A stretch of DNA of 50,318 nucleotides from DATLSM01 sp049585815 (GCA_049585815.1 JBAVAR010000131.1:1-50318); one strand, 5' to 3'; shown: positions 1 to 9,585, counted from the stretch's first letter. Notes: generated by a model not told the origin, from the sequence alone. Translations and numbers: made by a program.

Positions 1-1072
1 GCGCACCGCCTTGCACCGCCTCGTCAAAGCGGGCCTGGAGCTGGATCGCATAATCGACGGCGAGTCCGATCAAGATCGGCAGCACCGCGATCGAGGCCAT
101 CGTCAGCGAGCCCCCCAACAGACCCAGCAGACCGAAGGTCAGCGCGGCGGCGGCGAGCGCAATGGCGAGTGGCAGCAGCCGTAGGCGGGAGCGGAAAACC
201 GCCATCAAGGTGAGCGCCATCGCCACCAGCGCGACCGCGAAGAGAATCACCAGGGCTTCCTTCAACGCTCGCGCCAGCCCGTCGATGAGCACCGGGGCGC
301 CGGAGATCACATAACGACCCCCCGACAGCGCAAAGCACGGCGCCGGTCGCCCTCCGAAAGCACAGACCCGCCGCGGGGTCGTGTCGTAGACCGCTTCGTG
401 GATCAGGCCGAGGGCGCGGTGGCGTTCGGCTTCGGTTAGGTCTGCGCGCAGGCGCAGAACGATCTGGGCCGAGTGGTCGTTGGGGAAGAGGTAGGCGAGC
501 CGTGGCTTTGGGACCTCGCGCCCGTCGCGAAAGTCGAATATCAATCCCGCCAGGAAATTGGGATTGGCGAGGCTGGGCAGGCTGGTGATCCCGTAACGCG
601 CCGCAACGCTGAGCAGATAGCGGCGCAGCTGGGCAGGCGGCATCCGCGCGGCGAGGCGGCCAAGCTGGTCATCAATCTGGATCACCGCCTCGTTGAGGAA
701 GGTGGCGGGTCCAGCGAGGAAGCGAACCGGGTGCATCCGCGCCAGCTCGGTGCAGGGCCCCGGGATCGGCCTTGCTCCCCGCGGCACCTTTGCCGCTAGG
801 CAACCCTCCAGACGCAGCAGGCGTCCAAGGTTGGCGGTCAGCACCAGCCGCTGCAGGTTTCCCTCCGCCAGAACCACGACCGGTTCTTCTCCGAACACCG
901 CCCGCACGTGTTGGCTCGCCCGAAAGCTGGCGGAATCTGAATCGACGAGCGTCCCCGTTCCGGCGTCCGTTGGCAGCCGCGTTGCGAGGAACCCGGCCGC
1001 CACCGCGAGGAGGAATGCGACCACCAGCACCGCGCGCGCATGGCGGGCCGCCCAGCCCGCGAGCGCGCTCAA
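1..1072 (-). CDS. MMPL/RND-family transporter, N-terminal part (cut by window edge)
   Basis: About 357 residues are present; the C-terminus lies outside the window. A first membrane helix (about 13-31) is followed by a large extracytoplasmic domain with several cysteines, then helices from about 269 onward ending in a GLAVDYAIQLQARF stretch. That stretch is the conserved D-Y helix of MMPL/RND proteins, including the HpnN-like hydrophobe exporters. The start is a TTG whose first two bases are the last T of the penultimate codon and the T of the upstream ATPase TGA stop, so translation is probably coupled. Placement after two MlaE permeases and an MlaF-like ATPase suggests a role in moving lipid or another hydrophobic substrate across the envelope; this is inference. 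Family assignment is firm, substrate unknown. Confidence 0.85.
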   Translation of the reverse strand, partial: MSALAGWAARHARAVLVVAFLLAVAAGFLATRLPTDAGTGTLVDSDSASFRASQHVRAVFGEEPVVVLAEGNLQRLVLTANLGRLLRLEGCLAAKVPRGARPIPGPCTELARMHPVRFLAGPATFLNEAVIQIDDQLGRLAARMPPAQLRRYLLSVAARYGITSLPSLANPNFLAGLIFDFRDGREVPKPRLAYLFPNDHSAQIVLRLRADLTEAERHRALGLIHEAVYDTTPRRVCAFGGRPAPCFALSGGRYVISGAPVLIDGLARALKEALVILFAVALVAMALTLMAVFRSRLRLLPLAIALAAAALTFGLLGLLGGSLTMASIAVLPILIGLAVDYAIQLQARFDEAVQGGA

Positions 1073-2019
1073 TCCATCGAGAGCGGACCGCTCACGTCCG
1101 CCTTGAGGAACTGCGATACGAACTCGTTTTCGGAGTCGAACAGCTCTTCTTTCGGACCTGACTCAACGATTTTCCCGCTCCAAAGGACGGCGAGGAAGTC
1201 AGCGATCCGGCGCGCTGTGTTGAGATCGTGACTGATCGTCAGGTAGCAGCCGCCATGCTCGGCGTGCACCTCGCGGATCAGCTCGCAGAGCAGCGCGGTG
1301 CGGACCGGATCGAGGCCGGAGTCGGGCTCGTCGAACATGACGATCTGGGGTTCAAGCACCAGCGCCCGGGCAAAACCGGCGCGCTTGCGCATCCCGCCTG
1401 AGAGCTCGTTCGGCATCTTGTAGATGGCCTCGGTCAGCCCGACCTCTTTGAGGCGGCGGTTGACGATCTCGCCGATCTCCTCCTCGCTTTTGTCGGTGTG
1501 CTGGCGCAGCGGGAAGGCGGTGTTGTCGTAGATGTTCATCGAGCCGAACAGGGCACCGTCCTGGAACAGAAGGCCGAACTTCTTGCGCACCTCAAAGAGC
1601 TCGTCGTCGGTCATGTTGGGGATCGACTCACCGTGGACCCGGACGTCGCCGGAATCGGGTGAGAGCAGACCGACGATGTGCTTGATCAGAACGCTCTTGC
1701 CGGTCCCGGACGGACCCAGCACCATCGAGACCTGGTCCTCGGGGAGCCCCAGGTTGAGGCCGTTGAGGATGCGCGCCCGGCCGAACTGCTTGACCAGATC
1801 GATGATTTCAATCGCGTCCTCGCCCCCATGGTCGCGCTTGCGGCCGGTGTGGAAGCGGTAGGGGTCCGGGTCGCTGGGGTCCACCCCGGGGATGACGAAA
1901 TCGCGTCCCATCACCGCGCCGTCGGGGCCAACATAGGGGCCGGCGGGCTCGGGCTCGTGCACCGCCGCGCCCGCCTCCGGCTCGGATGGCTCGATCTGAT
2001 TTGGATTATCCATAGACAT
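1069..2019 (-). CDS. ABC transporter ATP-binding protein, MlaF/Mkl type
   Basis: Cytoplasmic ATPase expected to energise the two MlaE permeases encoded just upstream (Mce/Mla-type lipid transport). The 316 residues show Walker A GPSGTGKS at 102-109, signature LSGGM at 206-210 and Walker B IVMFDEP at 226-232 followed by DSGLDP, the form typical of MlaF/Mkl ATPases. A 65-residue acidic, Pro/Gly-rich N-terminal extension precedes the ABC domain and is unusual. An AGGAGG ribosome site lies inside the end of the upstream permease gene; the next gene (MMPL) overlaps the stop codon. In mycobacteria the Mce ATPase is encoded away from the permeases, so this linked arrangement is closer to mla operons. 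Confidence 0.92.
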   Translation of the reverse strand: MSMDNPNQIEPSEPEAGAAVHEPEPAGPYVGPDGAVMGRDFVIPGVDPSDPDPYRFHTGRKRDHGGEDAIEIIDLVKQFGRARILNGLNLGLPEDQVSMVLGPSGTGKSVLIKHIVGLLSPDSGDVRVHGESIPNMTDDELFEVRKKFGLLFQDGALFGSMNIYDNTAFPLRQHTDKSEEEIGEIVNRRLKEVGLTEAIYKMPNELSGGMRKRAGFARALVLEPQIVMFDEPDSGLDPVRTALLCELIREVHAEHGGCYLTISHDLNTARRIADFLAVLWSGKIVESGPKEELFDSENEFVSQFLKADVSGPLSMD

Positions 2020-2023
2020 TCGC

Positions 2024-2821
2024 TCAGCCTCCTATCGGCGCCCTCGGGTTGGCTCCCCAGAAGACAAGGGTCCCAAGCATCCCGATGATGTGCACCAGGA
2101 TGATGTTGAGCACCATCGACTTCGCGGTGGCCGTCCCCACGCCGACCGGCCCGCCGGAAGCGGTATAGCCGTAATAGCAGCCGACCATCACGATCACGGT
2201 CGCCATCACCATCCCCTTGATCAGACTGAAGATCACATCGGGTGGGTTTTGGAACTGCCAGAAGATCAGGTCATAGCCCCCGGCGGAGACGTCGCCGATC
2301 TGCTTGACGACAGCGAGGTAGCTGGCCAGGTACATAACCCCGATCCCGACCAGGTACATGAACGGGAAGGCGATCCAGGCGGCGAGCAGGCGGGTGGCGC
2401 AAAGGAAGGTGACCGGCGGCACGCCCATCACCTCAAGCGCGTCGATCTCATCGGAGATCCGCATCGCCCCCAGCTCGGCGACGATCCCGGTGCCAACCTT
2501 CGCCGCCAGCATGTAGCCGAAGGCGTAGGGCAGGATCTCGCGCAGATCGCACCAGGCCGAGAAGACTCCGGCGTAGGCGGGGGCCCCCTGGGCGCGGAGC
2601 AGGTAGGCCCCCTCGATCCCGCACTGCAGGCCGAGCACGAAGACAAGCCCCCAGATCACAACCGCCGAGCCGAGAATCAGGATCCCGGCCTGGCGCAGGG
2701 CCTCACCGAAGAAGCGCAGGACCCGGCCCGAGTAGACGAGACCCGCGATCCGCGAGCCGAAGCGGGCGATCTCTCCGAAGGAGTCAAGCCAGGCGCGCGG
2801 CGCGTCCAACCAGGTGTTCAC
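2024..2821 (-). CDS. MlaE/YrbE-family permease (second copy)
   Basis: Integral membrane permease of an Mce/Mla-type lipid ABC transporter, 265 residues. The GTG start overlaps the TGA stop of the first permease in a GTGA junction, which indicates translational coupling. The frame stays open further upstream, but that extension would lie inside the neighbouring permease and reads as low-complexity Arg-rich protein, so it is rejected. The conserved MlaE core is visible: a GTGIVAELGAMRISDEIDALEVMG stretch (about 140-163), where the family carries its EQ-loop-like E-(I/L)-DAL motif, followed by four to five hydrophobic helices. It probably pairs as heterodimer partner with the preceding MlaE protein. 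Substrate cannot be read from the sequence. Confidence 0.92.
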   Translation of the reverse strand: MNTWLDAPRAWLDSFGEIARFGSRIAGLVYSGRVLRFFGEALRQAGILILGSAVVIWGLVFVLGLQCGIEGAYLLRAQGAPAYAGVFSAWCDLREILPYAFGYMLAAKVGTGIVAELGAMRISDEIDALEVMGVPPVTFLCATRLLAAWIAFPFMYLVGIGVMYLASYLAVVKQIGDVSAGGYDLIFWQFQNPPDVIFSLIKGMVMATVIVMVGCYYGYTASGGPVGVGTATAKSMVLNIILVHIIGMLGTLVFWGANPRAPIGG

Positions 2822-3624
2822 CTGACCACCTGCAGTTCGGGATGGGTGGCGAGCAGGGTCTGGGTGAAGGCGTAATTGAAGGCGAAGACTCCCAGGAAGG
2901 AGATCACCACCGCCTCGTTGACGGCGCGGCCGACGCCGGCCGCGCCTCCAGAGGCGGTCATCCCCTTGTAGCAGCAGACGACGGCGATGATCGCGCCAAA
3001 CAGCATGCACTTGATCACCGAGCCCCAGAGGTCGGTGATCGAGGCGTTGGTGAAGAGGGTCGCGAAGAAACCGCCCAGTGACTGGTGGTAGAGGATCTCG
3101 GTGAGGATGCCGCCGCTGAGACCGAAGACCAGGGCATAGATGTCGAGCAGACCGGTGATCAGCATCAGCGCCAGGAAGCGCGGTACAACCAGGTTCTTGA
3201 TCGGGTCGACGCCCAGCACCTGAAGAGCGTCGAGCTCCTCGCGGATCTTGCGCGAGCCGAGATCGGCGGTGATCGCGGTGCCGGCGACTCCGGCGACGAC
3301 GACCGCCGTCACGAATGGCCCGATTTCTCGAATCGCGGCGAGGACGAAGAAGCCACCGAGGCGGTCAAGTGCCCCGACCAGGGTGAGGAAGTTCGCCGCC
3401 TGCAGGCCGGGGGCGCCGAAATTGATCGCCACGGTCGAGATCAAGAGCGGAAACCAGCAGAGTCTCAGCGCGAAGAGGAACTGGCCGATGAACTCCTCGC
3501 CGTAGGGATAGGGGGGCCGCACGGCGGACCCGATCGTCCGTGCCGTGAGGATCACCATGTCCCCTACCTGCTCGAACAGCGATTTTGCGGGCAGGAACGC
3601 CCTGTCTACCGCGGATCTGACCAT
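2818..3624 (-). CDS. MlaE/YrbE-family permease (first copy)
   Basis: First gene of the lipid-transport operon; 268 residues from the chosen start. An in-frame ATG 48 bases upstream (3672) would add 16 residues, but the ATG at 3624 is preceded by a strong GGAGGAG ribosome site five to six bases away while the upstream ATG has none, so 3624 is preferred. The family core is clear: GTAITADLGSRKIREELDALQVLG, with ELDAL equivalent to the E-DAL motif of the second copy, then helices and a YKGMTASGGAAGVG loop shared with the paralogue. Both permeases, the ATPase and the MMPL gene follow without gaps, so they are one transcript. The substrate-binding Mce proteins themselves are not seen and may lie beyond the window start. 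Confidence 0.92.
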   Translation of the reverse strand: MVRSAVDRAFLPAKSLFEQVGDMVILTARTIGSAVRPPYPYGEEFIGQFLFALRLCWFPLLISTVAINFGAPGLQAANFLTLVGALDRLGGFFVLAAIREIGPFVTAVVVAGVAGTAITADLGSRKIREELDALQVLGVDPIKNLVVPRFLALMLITGLLDIYALVFGLSGGILTEILYHQSLGGFFATLFTNASITDLWGSVIKCMLFGAIIAVVCCYKGMTASGGAAGVGRAVNEAVVISFLGVFAFNYAFTQTLLATHPELQVVR

Positions 3625-3796
3625 CTGCTCCTCCGTCGAGCCGCGCCGCACGCTCGCGACGCCAGGCTCCATGATTCCGAGTCTATGGGATGGGTGGGCG
3701 TCAACCGTTACATGAGTGTTGAGATCCGGCTAACCCGTTCGATGCGCCCGAAAAGCACCAAGGAGCAGGCAAACCCCGTGGTATGTTCCGCCCGCT

Positions 3797-4468
3797 TTGC
3801 GGGGGACCGGATCACATTCCCGGCGCACCCGCCTTCGAGCCACCGCGACTGGGGTTGCCGCCGTGGCCGCGGCGGCGCTGCTCGCCGCCTGCGGGGGCGG
3901 CTCCTCCTCTAATGCAAACGAGCCGAGCGGCTCCTATTCGGTGCGCGTGGTGAGCGCGAGGTTCCCGACCCTGCAGCGACTCGGCCAGACCTCCCAACTG
4001 GGAATCGATGTGCGCAACACCGGACACAAGACGATCCCGGCCCTCACCGTTTCCGTTTCGATCGCCGGGAGGCAGGGTCGCGCCGCCGCCCTACCCTTCG
4101 CGATCCGCAGCCCCCAACCGGGCCTCGCAATCCCCGACCGGCCGGTCTGGGTGCTCGCAGAACACTTCCCGAAACTTGCCGGAACCCCCTCATCGGCCGG
4201 TGCTCAAACCGCCAATCCGAAGACCTTTGATTTCGGAGAGCTGAAGCCCGGGGCAACGACGGAAGCGATTTGGAAACTGAGCGCGGTCAGGTCGGGGCGC
4301 TACGCCCTCCTCTACCGGATCGCGGCCGGCCTCAACGGCGCCGTCAAGGCACAGACGGCCTCCGGCGTCGCCCCCGGCGGCTCATTTCGCGTCAACATCT
4401 CCAGCACGCCGGCGAACACGACCGTCAACGACAGCGGCGAAGTCGTCGAAATCAACGCTCAGAAGTGA
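3797..4468 (+). CDS. Predicted lipoprotein of unknown function
   Basis: A 223-residue protein from a TTG start with a basic N-terminus, an Ala-rich hydrophobic segment and a lipobox LLAAC at 28-32, followed by a Gly/Ser/Asn-rich linker. This is the layout of an actinobacterial lipoprotein anchored outside the cytoplasmic membrane. The remainder (about 48-210) alternates short strands (VRVVSARFPTLQRLG, LGIDVRNTGHKTIPALTVSVSIAG, and a GELKPGATTEAIWKL stretch) consistent with an immunoglobulin-like or CARDB-like beta domain; this is inference. It is divergent from the permease operon and its last 17 bases overlap the end of metH on the other strand. I do not recognise a function. The start is uncertain: no good ribosome site precedes the TTG. 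Confidence 0.75.
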   Translation: MRGTGSHSRRTRLRATATGVAAVAAAALLAACGGGSSSNANEPSGSYSVRVVSARFPTLQRLGQTSQLGIDVRNTGHKTIPALTVSVSIAGRQGRAAALPFAIRSPQPGLAIPDRPVWVLAEHFPKLAGTPSSAGAQTANPKTFDFGELKPGATTEAIWKLSAVRSGRYALLYRIAAGLNGAVKAQTASGVAPGGSFRVNISSTPANTTVNDSGEVVEINAQK

Positions 4469-7400
4469 TGCCGGCGACCAGATCATCAGGTGCACTGTCG
4501 GCCGGGATGAATCCCGACTTCATCCCGAAGTAGACGGCCTGAGGATGGTGGGCGATGATCGCCACCGTCGACTGCTCGGGCAGCACCGCATAGCCATCGG
4601 AGAGGGTCATCCCGATCCGCTCCAGATCGAGCAGGCGCCAGACCTTGAGGTGCTCTGACTGGTCGGGGCAGGCCGGGTATCCCCACGAGTAGCGGCGTCC
4701 CTGATCTGGCGGAATATCCAGCTCGCTCCGCACCTCTGAGTGCAGCCACTCGGCAAGGCCCTCCGCTGACTGCACCCCGAGGCCGTGCACGTACAGTTGC
4801 TCGGCGAACCTGCCTTCGCTCTCCAGGCGCTCGATCAGCTCGGTCACCTCGGGGCCGACGGTGACCCCTTGCAGCGCGACCACGTCGCGTTCCCCTGAGC
4901 CCAGGGGGCGGAAGAAATCGGCAAGGCAGATCCGGTCGTGGCCGGGTTGGCGCGGAAACACCAACCGCTCGAGCTCACGCTCGGGGTCCTCGGGATCGAA
5001 GACGACCAGCTCGTTGCCATCGCCGTTGCAGGGAAAGTAGCCAAGCCGCGCCCGCGGGTGCAGGTACTCCTGCTCGCGCCACATCCGCTCCAGGCGGGGC
5101 GCAAAACCCTCCTCGTCATCGCTGCCCTCGACGAGCTCGCGCCAGGCCTCGCCCTTGACGCCTTTGCCGCCCCAGTGCAGTTTGAAGAGGACATGGCGGT
5201 CGAGGTGGGGGAAGACATCGTCGAGGTCGATCGGAACCTCGCGCACACCCCAGAATGGAGGTAGGGGCACCGCAACGTCGGTGCGGGCGCCGGAGCGGAC
5301 GCTGTCATCGCTGAGCGGCGGCTCATCGGTGGGGACGATGATTTTTTCGCGGAGCTGCCTGGCCTCGGAGCGGATCCGCTCGATCAGCGCCTCACGCGCT
5401 GGACCGTCGATCAGGGCATCCATCGTGTCGAGCCCCTGGAAGGCGTCCTTGCAATAGAAGACGCCGGGCTCATAGACCTCATCTGAGTCCCTACCCCCCG
5501 GATAGAGGGTGCGGCGGCCGAAATCGCGGTTGATTGCCGCACCGCCGATCAGGACCGGGAAACCGAGACCGCGTTGGTGCAGCTCCTGGATGCAGATCGG
5601 CATCTGTTTGGAGGTGGAGACGAGCAGGGCGGAGAGTCCGATCGCGTCGGCCTTGTTCTCAACCGCAGCCTCGATGATCGCGTCGACCGGGACCTGCTTG
5701 CCGAGGTCGATCACGGTGTATCCGTTGTTGGTGAGGATCGTGTTGACCAGCGACTTTCCGATGTCGTGGACGTCCCCGAAGACGGTCGCGATCACGACCT
5801 TGCCCTTGCTGTGGCCCTCGATCCGATCGAGATAGTACTCCAGTCTGGCGACCGCCCGTTTCATCACTTCGGCCGATTGCAGGACGAAGGGCAGGATCAG
5901 CTCGCCGGCGCCGAACTTGTCGCCGACCTCCTTCATCGCCGGCAGCAGCACCTCGTTGAGCGTCGGGACGGCGCCGATTTTCTCCACCGAGCGGTCGATC
6001 CAATCCTCGACGCCGTCCTTCTTGCGTCGCAGGATCTGCCAGTGCAGAGCCTCCTCGGGCTCCATGCCCTGCGTTGGGTCTGCGGATACCTCGGTCGCCT
6101 CCTCACCGCCGGACTCAAAATGGGCGATGAAACGCTCGAGCGCGTCCTCACGCCGATTGAGAACCAGGTCGTCGGTCAGCTCGCGCTCAGACTCCGGGAT
6201 CTCACCGTAGGGGGTGATGTGGTTGGGGTTGACCATCGCCAGATCCAGACCGGCCTCGACGCAGTGGTGGAGGAAGACCGAGTTGAGCACGGCGCGGGGG
6301 CGCGGTGAGATGCCGAAGGAGACGTTGGAGACGCCGAGCGAGGTCTTGACGCCGGGAATCTCCGCCTTTATCCGGCGGATTCCATCAATCGTCTCAAGCG
6401 CCGATGGCTTCCACTGCTCATCGCCGGTGGTCAGCGTGAAGGTGAGCGCGTCGAAGATCAGCGACTCGGGATCGAGGCCGTGCTCCTCACAGGCGATCTC
6501 ACGAATCCGCCTGGCGATCTCCACCTTGCGCTCAGCCGTCTTCGCCATCCCCGCCTCATCGATCGTCAGCGCGATCAGCGCCGCGCCATGCGATTTGGCA
6601 AGCGGCACGACGGTATCCGCCTTCTCGCGCCCGGCCTCGAGGTTGATCGAGTTGACGATCGCCCGCCCAGGGATCTGCTCGAGGGCCGCCCGGATCACCT
6701 CCGCCTCGGTGGAGTCGACCTGGATCGGCGCGGGCTGGGTCAGCGAGATGCGCTTGACGACCGCGCTCATCTGCTCAGCCTCATCGAAGCGCTCGGTCAG
6801 TGCCACGCAAACGTCGAGCACGTGCGCCCCGCCTTCGACCTGGTCCTCGGCAATCTGGACCAGGCCGTCGTAATCATCGGCAAGCAGCAGCTCCTTCGCC
6901 CGGCGTGAGCCCTGGGAGTTGACGCGCTCGCCGACAAGGGTTGGGCGCGGCTCCTGCACCAACGGGGTCGAGGTCATCATCGAGGAGATCTCGATCGCTC
7001 CCGGCGCGGGACGCTCGCCGGGGACGCGGCCGGCGACCCGCTCGCAAATTGCGGCGACGTGCTCGGGAGTCGTCCCACAGCAGCCGCCGACGATGCCGAC
7101 GCCGTAGCGCTCGACGAACTCGCCCAGGGTCGCCGCCAGCGGCTCGGGTTTCTCGGGGAAGATCGTCTCACCGTCGGGACCTTGGAGCGGCAGGCCTGCA
7201 TTGGGAATGCAGTGGACGGGCACCGGGCACTTCTCGCCCAGATAGCGAATTGCGTCGCGCATGTCCTCGGGCCCGGTCGAGCAGTTGAGGCCGATCACGT
7301 CGACCTCAAGCGCCGCCAGGGTGGTCAGAACCGCCTGGATGTCGGTTCCCAACAGCATCTTCCCGCCCTGCGGTAGGAGCGAAACGCTGGTCTGGATCGG

Positions 7401-7955
7401 CAGCGTGCGACCGGTGTCCGCAAATGCCTCGCGTGCCCCGAAGATCGCCGCCTTGACCTCGAGGATGTCCTGGGCGGTCTCGATGATGATCAGGTCGACG
7501 CCGCCCTCAACCAGGCCGCGGGCCTGCTCGGCGAAGACCTCGACCAGCCTGCCGAAGGAGATCTTGCCCAGTGTCGGCTCGGTGGAGGAGGGCAGGAACC
7601 CGGTCGGCCCGATCGAGCCCGCGACGAAACGCGCATCTCCCGCCGCCCTGCGGGCGATTTCCGCAGCCCCCCTGTTGATCTCCAGCGTCTCCGCGCCCAG
7701 CCCCCACTCCTCGAGCTTCAGCCGTGACCCCTGGAAGGTGTCGGTCTCAATCACCTCGGCGCCGGCCTCCAGCATCGAAGCGTGGACGCCTTCGATCACA
7801 TCGGGCCGGCTGAGCACCAGCGCCTCATGGCACTTTCCTTCAAGGCCGCCGTAGTCCTCGGGAGTCAGGTCGTATTGCTCAAGCGTCGCCCCCATGCCGC
7901 CGTCGAAGACGACAATCCGCTCCCGGGTTGCAGCTAGATAGTCGCGTGCGGCCAT
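4452..7955 (-). CDS. metH: Cobalamin-dependent methionine synthase
   Basis: Transfers the methyl group of 5-methyltetrahydrofolate to homocysteine via methylcobalamin in the cytoplasm. All modules are present in 1167 residues. The homocysteine domain (1-310) has zinc ligands C225, C292 and C293. The pterin domain (about 335-610) opens with GERVN at 342-346. A helical cap (about 630-710) precedes the B12 domain with DVHDIG, the cobalt-ligand His being H730. The C-terminal activation domain (about 890-1160) contains the RYSWGYPACPD motif for AdoMet-dependent reactivation. Length is close to the usual 1180-1250. Only 45 bases separate it from the aldehyde dehydrogenase gene upstream, too little for a cobalamin riboswitch. 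It is convergent with the lipoprotein gene, overlapping by 17 bases. Confidence 0.97.
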   Translation of the reverse strand: MAARDYLAATRERIVVFDGGMGATLEQYDLTPEDYGGLEGKCHEALVLSRPDVIEGVHASMLEAGAEVIETDTFQGSRLKLEEWGLGAETLEINRGAAEIARRAAGDARFVAGSIGPTGFLPSSTEPTLGKISFGRLVEVFAEQARGLVEGGVDLIIIETAQDILEVKAAIFGAREAFADTGRTLPIQTSVSLLPQGGKMLLGTDIQAVLTTLAALEVDVIGLNCSTGPEDMRDAIRYLGEKCPVPVHCIPNAGLPLQGPDGETIFPEKPEPLAATLGEFVERYGVGIVGGCCGTTPEHVAAICERVAGRVPGERPAPGAIEISSMMTSTPLVQEPRPTLVGERVNSQGSRRAKELLLADDYDGLVQIAEDQVEGGAHVLDVCVALTERFDEAEQMSAVVKRISLTQPAPIQVDSTEAEVIRAALEQIPGRAIVNSINLEAGREKADTVVPLAKSHGAALIALTIDEAGMAKTAERKVEIARRIREIACEEHGLDPESLIFDALTFTLTTGDEQWKPSALETIDGIRRIKAEIPGVKTSLGVSNVSFGISPRPRAVLNSVFLHHCVEAGLDLAMVNPNHITPYGEIPESERELTDDLVLNRREDALERFIAHFESGGEEATEVSADPTQGMEPEEALHWQILRRKKDGVEDWIDRSVEKIGAVPTLNEVLLPAMKEVGDKFGAGELILPFVLQSAEVMKRAVARLEYYLDRIEGHSKGKVVIATVFGDVHDIGKSLVNTILTNNGYTVIDLGKQVPVDAIIEAAVENKADAIGLSALLVSTSKQMPICIQELHQRGLGFPVLIGGAAINRDFGRRTLYPGGRDSDEVYEPGVFYCKDAFQGLDTMDALIDGPAREALIERIRSEARQLREKIIVPTDEPPLSDDSVRSGARTDVAVPLPPFWGVREVPIDLDDVFPHLDRHVLFKLHWGGKGVKGEAWRELVEGSDDEEGFAPRLERMWREQEYLHPRARLGYFPCNGDGNELVVFDPEDPERELERLVFPRQPGHDRICLADFFRPLGSGERDVVALQGVTVGPEVTELIERLESEGRFAEQLYVHGLGVQSAEGLAEWLHSEVRSELDIPPDQGRRYSWGYPACPDQSEHLKVWRLLDLERIGMTLSDGYAVLPEQSTVAIIAHHPQAVYFGMKSGFIPADSAPDDLVAGITSER

Positions 7956-8000
7956 GCCCGAGAGGTTAAAGGGATGGGCCCGCTGGGCCTTCGGGGAAGC

Positions 8001-9569
8001 TCAGCCGCGCAGGCCGAGGCGGCGCCTCAGGTCGCGGGCGTTGAACGCCTGCGCGATGCGAGCGACAAGGCCGCGGCGCCCCCTGGTGTAGGGGTACCAG
8101 GTGGGCTCACGCTTGCCGCCGAAGCGGGTGATGACGACCGACTCGGTGCGACAGTACTTCTTGATCCCCGGTTCGCCGTGGCGGTACCCGATGCCCGACT
8201 GCTTCCAGCCTCCCATCGGCACGTCCGTGGCGAGGTAGTTGACCAACACGTCATTGACGTTGACCGCACCGCACTCGACCCGGCGCGCAACGCGCTCAGC
8301 CCGCTGCTTCTCGCCGAAGACTGAACCCGAGAGCCCATAGCGGCTGTCGTTGGCAAGTCGCAGCGCCTCCTCGGAGTCGCGCACCTTCATCACGCCGACG
8401 ACCGGCCCGAAGGTCTCGTCTCGCATCACCTTCATCGAGTGGTCGACGTCGACCAGCACGGTCGGCTCGAAGTAATCTCCCGGGCCCTTCCCTCGCCCTC
8501 CGCCGGTCAGCGCCCGGGCGCCGCGGGAAAGTGCCTCGGTGACGTGGTCCTCGACGATCGCCGACTGATTGGGAGAGGTCATCGCCCCGACGTCCTTGCC
8601 GAAGCGACGGTCATCGGCACCCTGGCGCAGCTTCCCCACCTCGGCGGTGAGCTTGGCGAGGAACTCGTCGTAGACGGGCTCCTCGACGTAGATCCGCTCA
8701 ACCGACATGCAGATCTGACCGGAATTCATCATCCCGCCCCAAGCCGCGGCATTGGCAGCGCGGTCGAGGTCGGCGTCGGAGAGAACGATCATCGGATCCT
8801 TGCCCCCCAGCTCGAGGCTGACCGGGGTCAGGGTCTGCGCGGCGCGGGCCATCACCCGGCGACCGGTACGGTCCGAACCGGTGAACTGGACGAAATCGAC
8901 CGCATCGACGAGAGCCTCTCCGGTCTCACCGAGCCCCTGCACGCACCCGAGCACGTCGGGGCCGCCGATCTCCTTCTGCCAGGCCTTCACTACTTCAGCG
9001 AGGCCCAACGGGGTGAACTCCGACGGCTTGATTACCACCGCGGCTCCCGCCTGCAGTGCCGGGATCGCGTCGCCAAGGGCGAGGATCAGGGGGAAGTTCC
9101 AGGGGCTGATGATCCCCACCACCGGGTGGGGTCGGTACTGGATCCGCAGTCTCTTCGCCGCCAGCAGCGGGGTGTGGGGGCGGACGCCCTCCTCGCCGAT
9201 GAACCTCGCGGCCTTGGCGCCGTAGAAGTTGATCAGGTCGGCCAGGTAGGCGGGCTCGTTGGCGGCGTCGGCGCGAACCTTGCCGGTCTCCAGTTGCATC
9301 GTGTCCAGCACCTGGTCGGCGTTATCGAGCAGCCAGTCGCGCAGCTTGCCCAGCCAGCGATAGCGCCCCTCGATCCCCAGCGCCTCCCACTCGGGCTGGT
9401 TGGCGCGGACTCGGGCAACCACCTCCGAAACGGTCTGGGGCGAGTCGACCGGAACGGTTGCGATCAGCCCCCCGGTCGCCGGGTTGTGAACCGCGAGCTG
9501 CTCGGCCGGCCCAGCGACGCTCGCTCCGTTGGTGGCCTCAAGGCTGGCCTGCGCAGTTCCGCTCTCCAC
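8001..9569 (-). CDS. NAD(P)-dependent aldehyde dehydrogenase (succinate-semialdehyde dehydrogenase-like)
   Basis: Oxidises an aldehyde to the carboxylate, substrate unknown. In 522 residues the ALDH landmarks are all visible: PWNFP at 156-160, general base E253 in SLELGGKDP, nucleophile C287 in NSGQIC, and the PMGGWKQSG motif near the C-terminus. A C-terminal tail of about 45 residues rich in Arg goes beyond the usual end and could be a membrane-associating or partner-binding segment (inference). The start is GTG with an AAGGAGAG ribosome site about ten bases upstream; a perfect 22-base palindrome lies directly before that site, so repression by a dimeric regulator is likely. It is followed by metH after 45 bases. 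Confidence 0.93.
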   Translation of the reverse strand: MESGTAQASLEATNGASVAGPAEQLAVHNPATGGLIATVPVDSPQTVSEVVARVRANQPEWEALGIEGRYRWLGKLRDWLLDNADQVLDTMQLETGKVRADAANEPAYLADLINFYGAKAARFIGEEGVRPHTPLLAAKRLRIQYRPHPVVGIISPWNFPLILALGDAIPALQAGAAVVIKPSEFTPLGLAEVVKAWQKEIGGPDVLGCVQGLGETGEALVDAVDFVQFTGSDRTGRRVMARAAQTLTPVSLELGGKDPMIVLSDADLDRAANAAAWGGMMNSGQICMSVERIYVEEPVYDEFLAKLTAEVGKLRQGADDRRFGKDVGAMTSPNQSAIVEDHVTEALSRGARALTGGGRGKGPGDYFEPTVLVDVDHSMKVMRDETFGPVVGVMKVRDSEEALRLANDSRYGLSGSVFGEKQRAERVARRVECGAVNVNDVLVNYLATDVPMGGWKQSGIGYRHGEPGIKKYCRTESVVITRFGGKREPTWYPYTRGRRGLVARIAQAFNARDLRRRLGLRG

Positions 9570-9585
9570 CTGACCGCTCTCCTTC

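Noticed and set aside
7956..8000. Cobalamin riboswitch before metH
   Set aside because: Too short, and no B12-box-like sequence is present.
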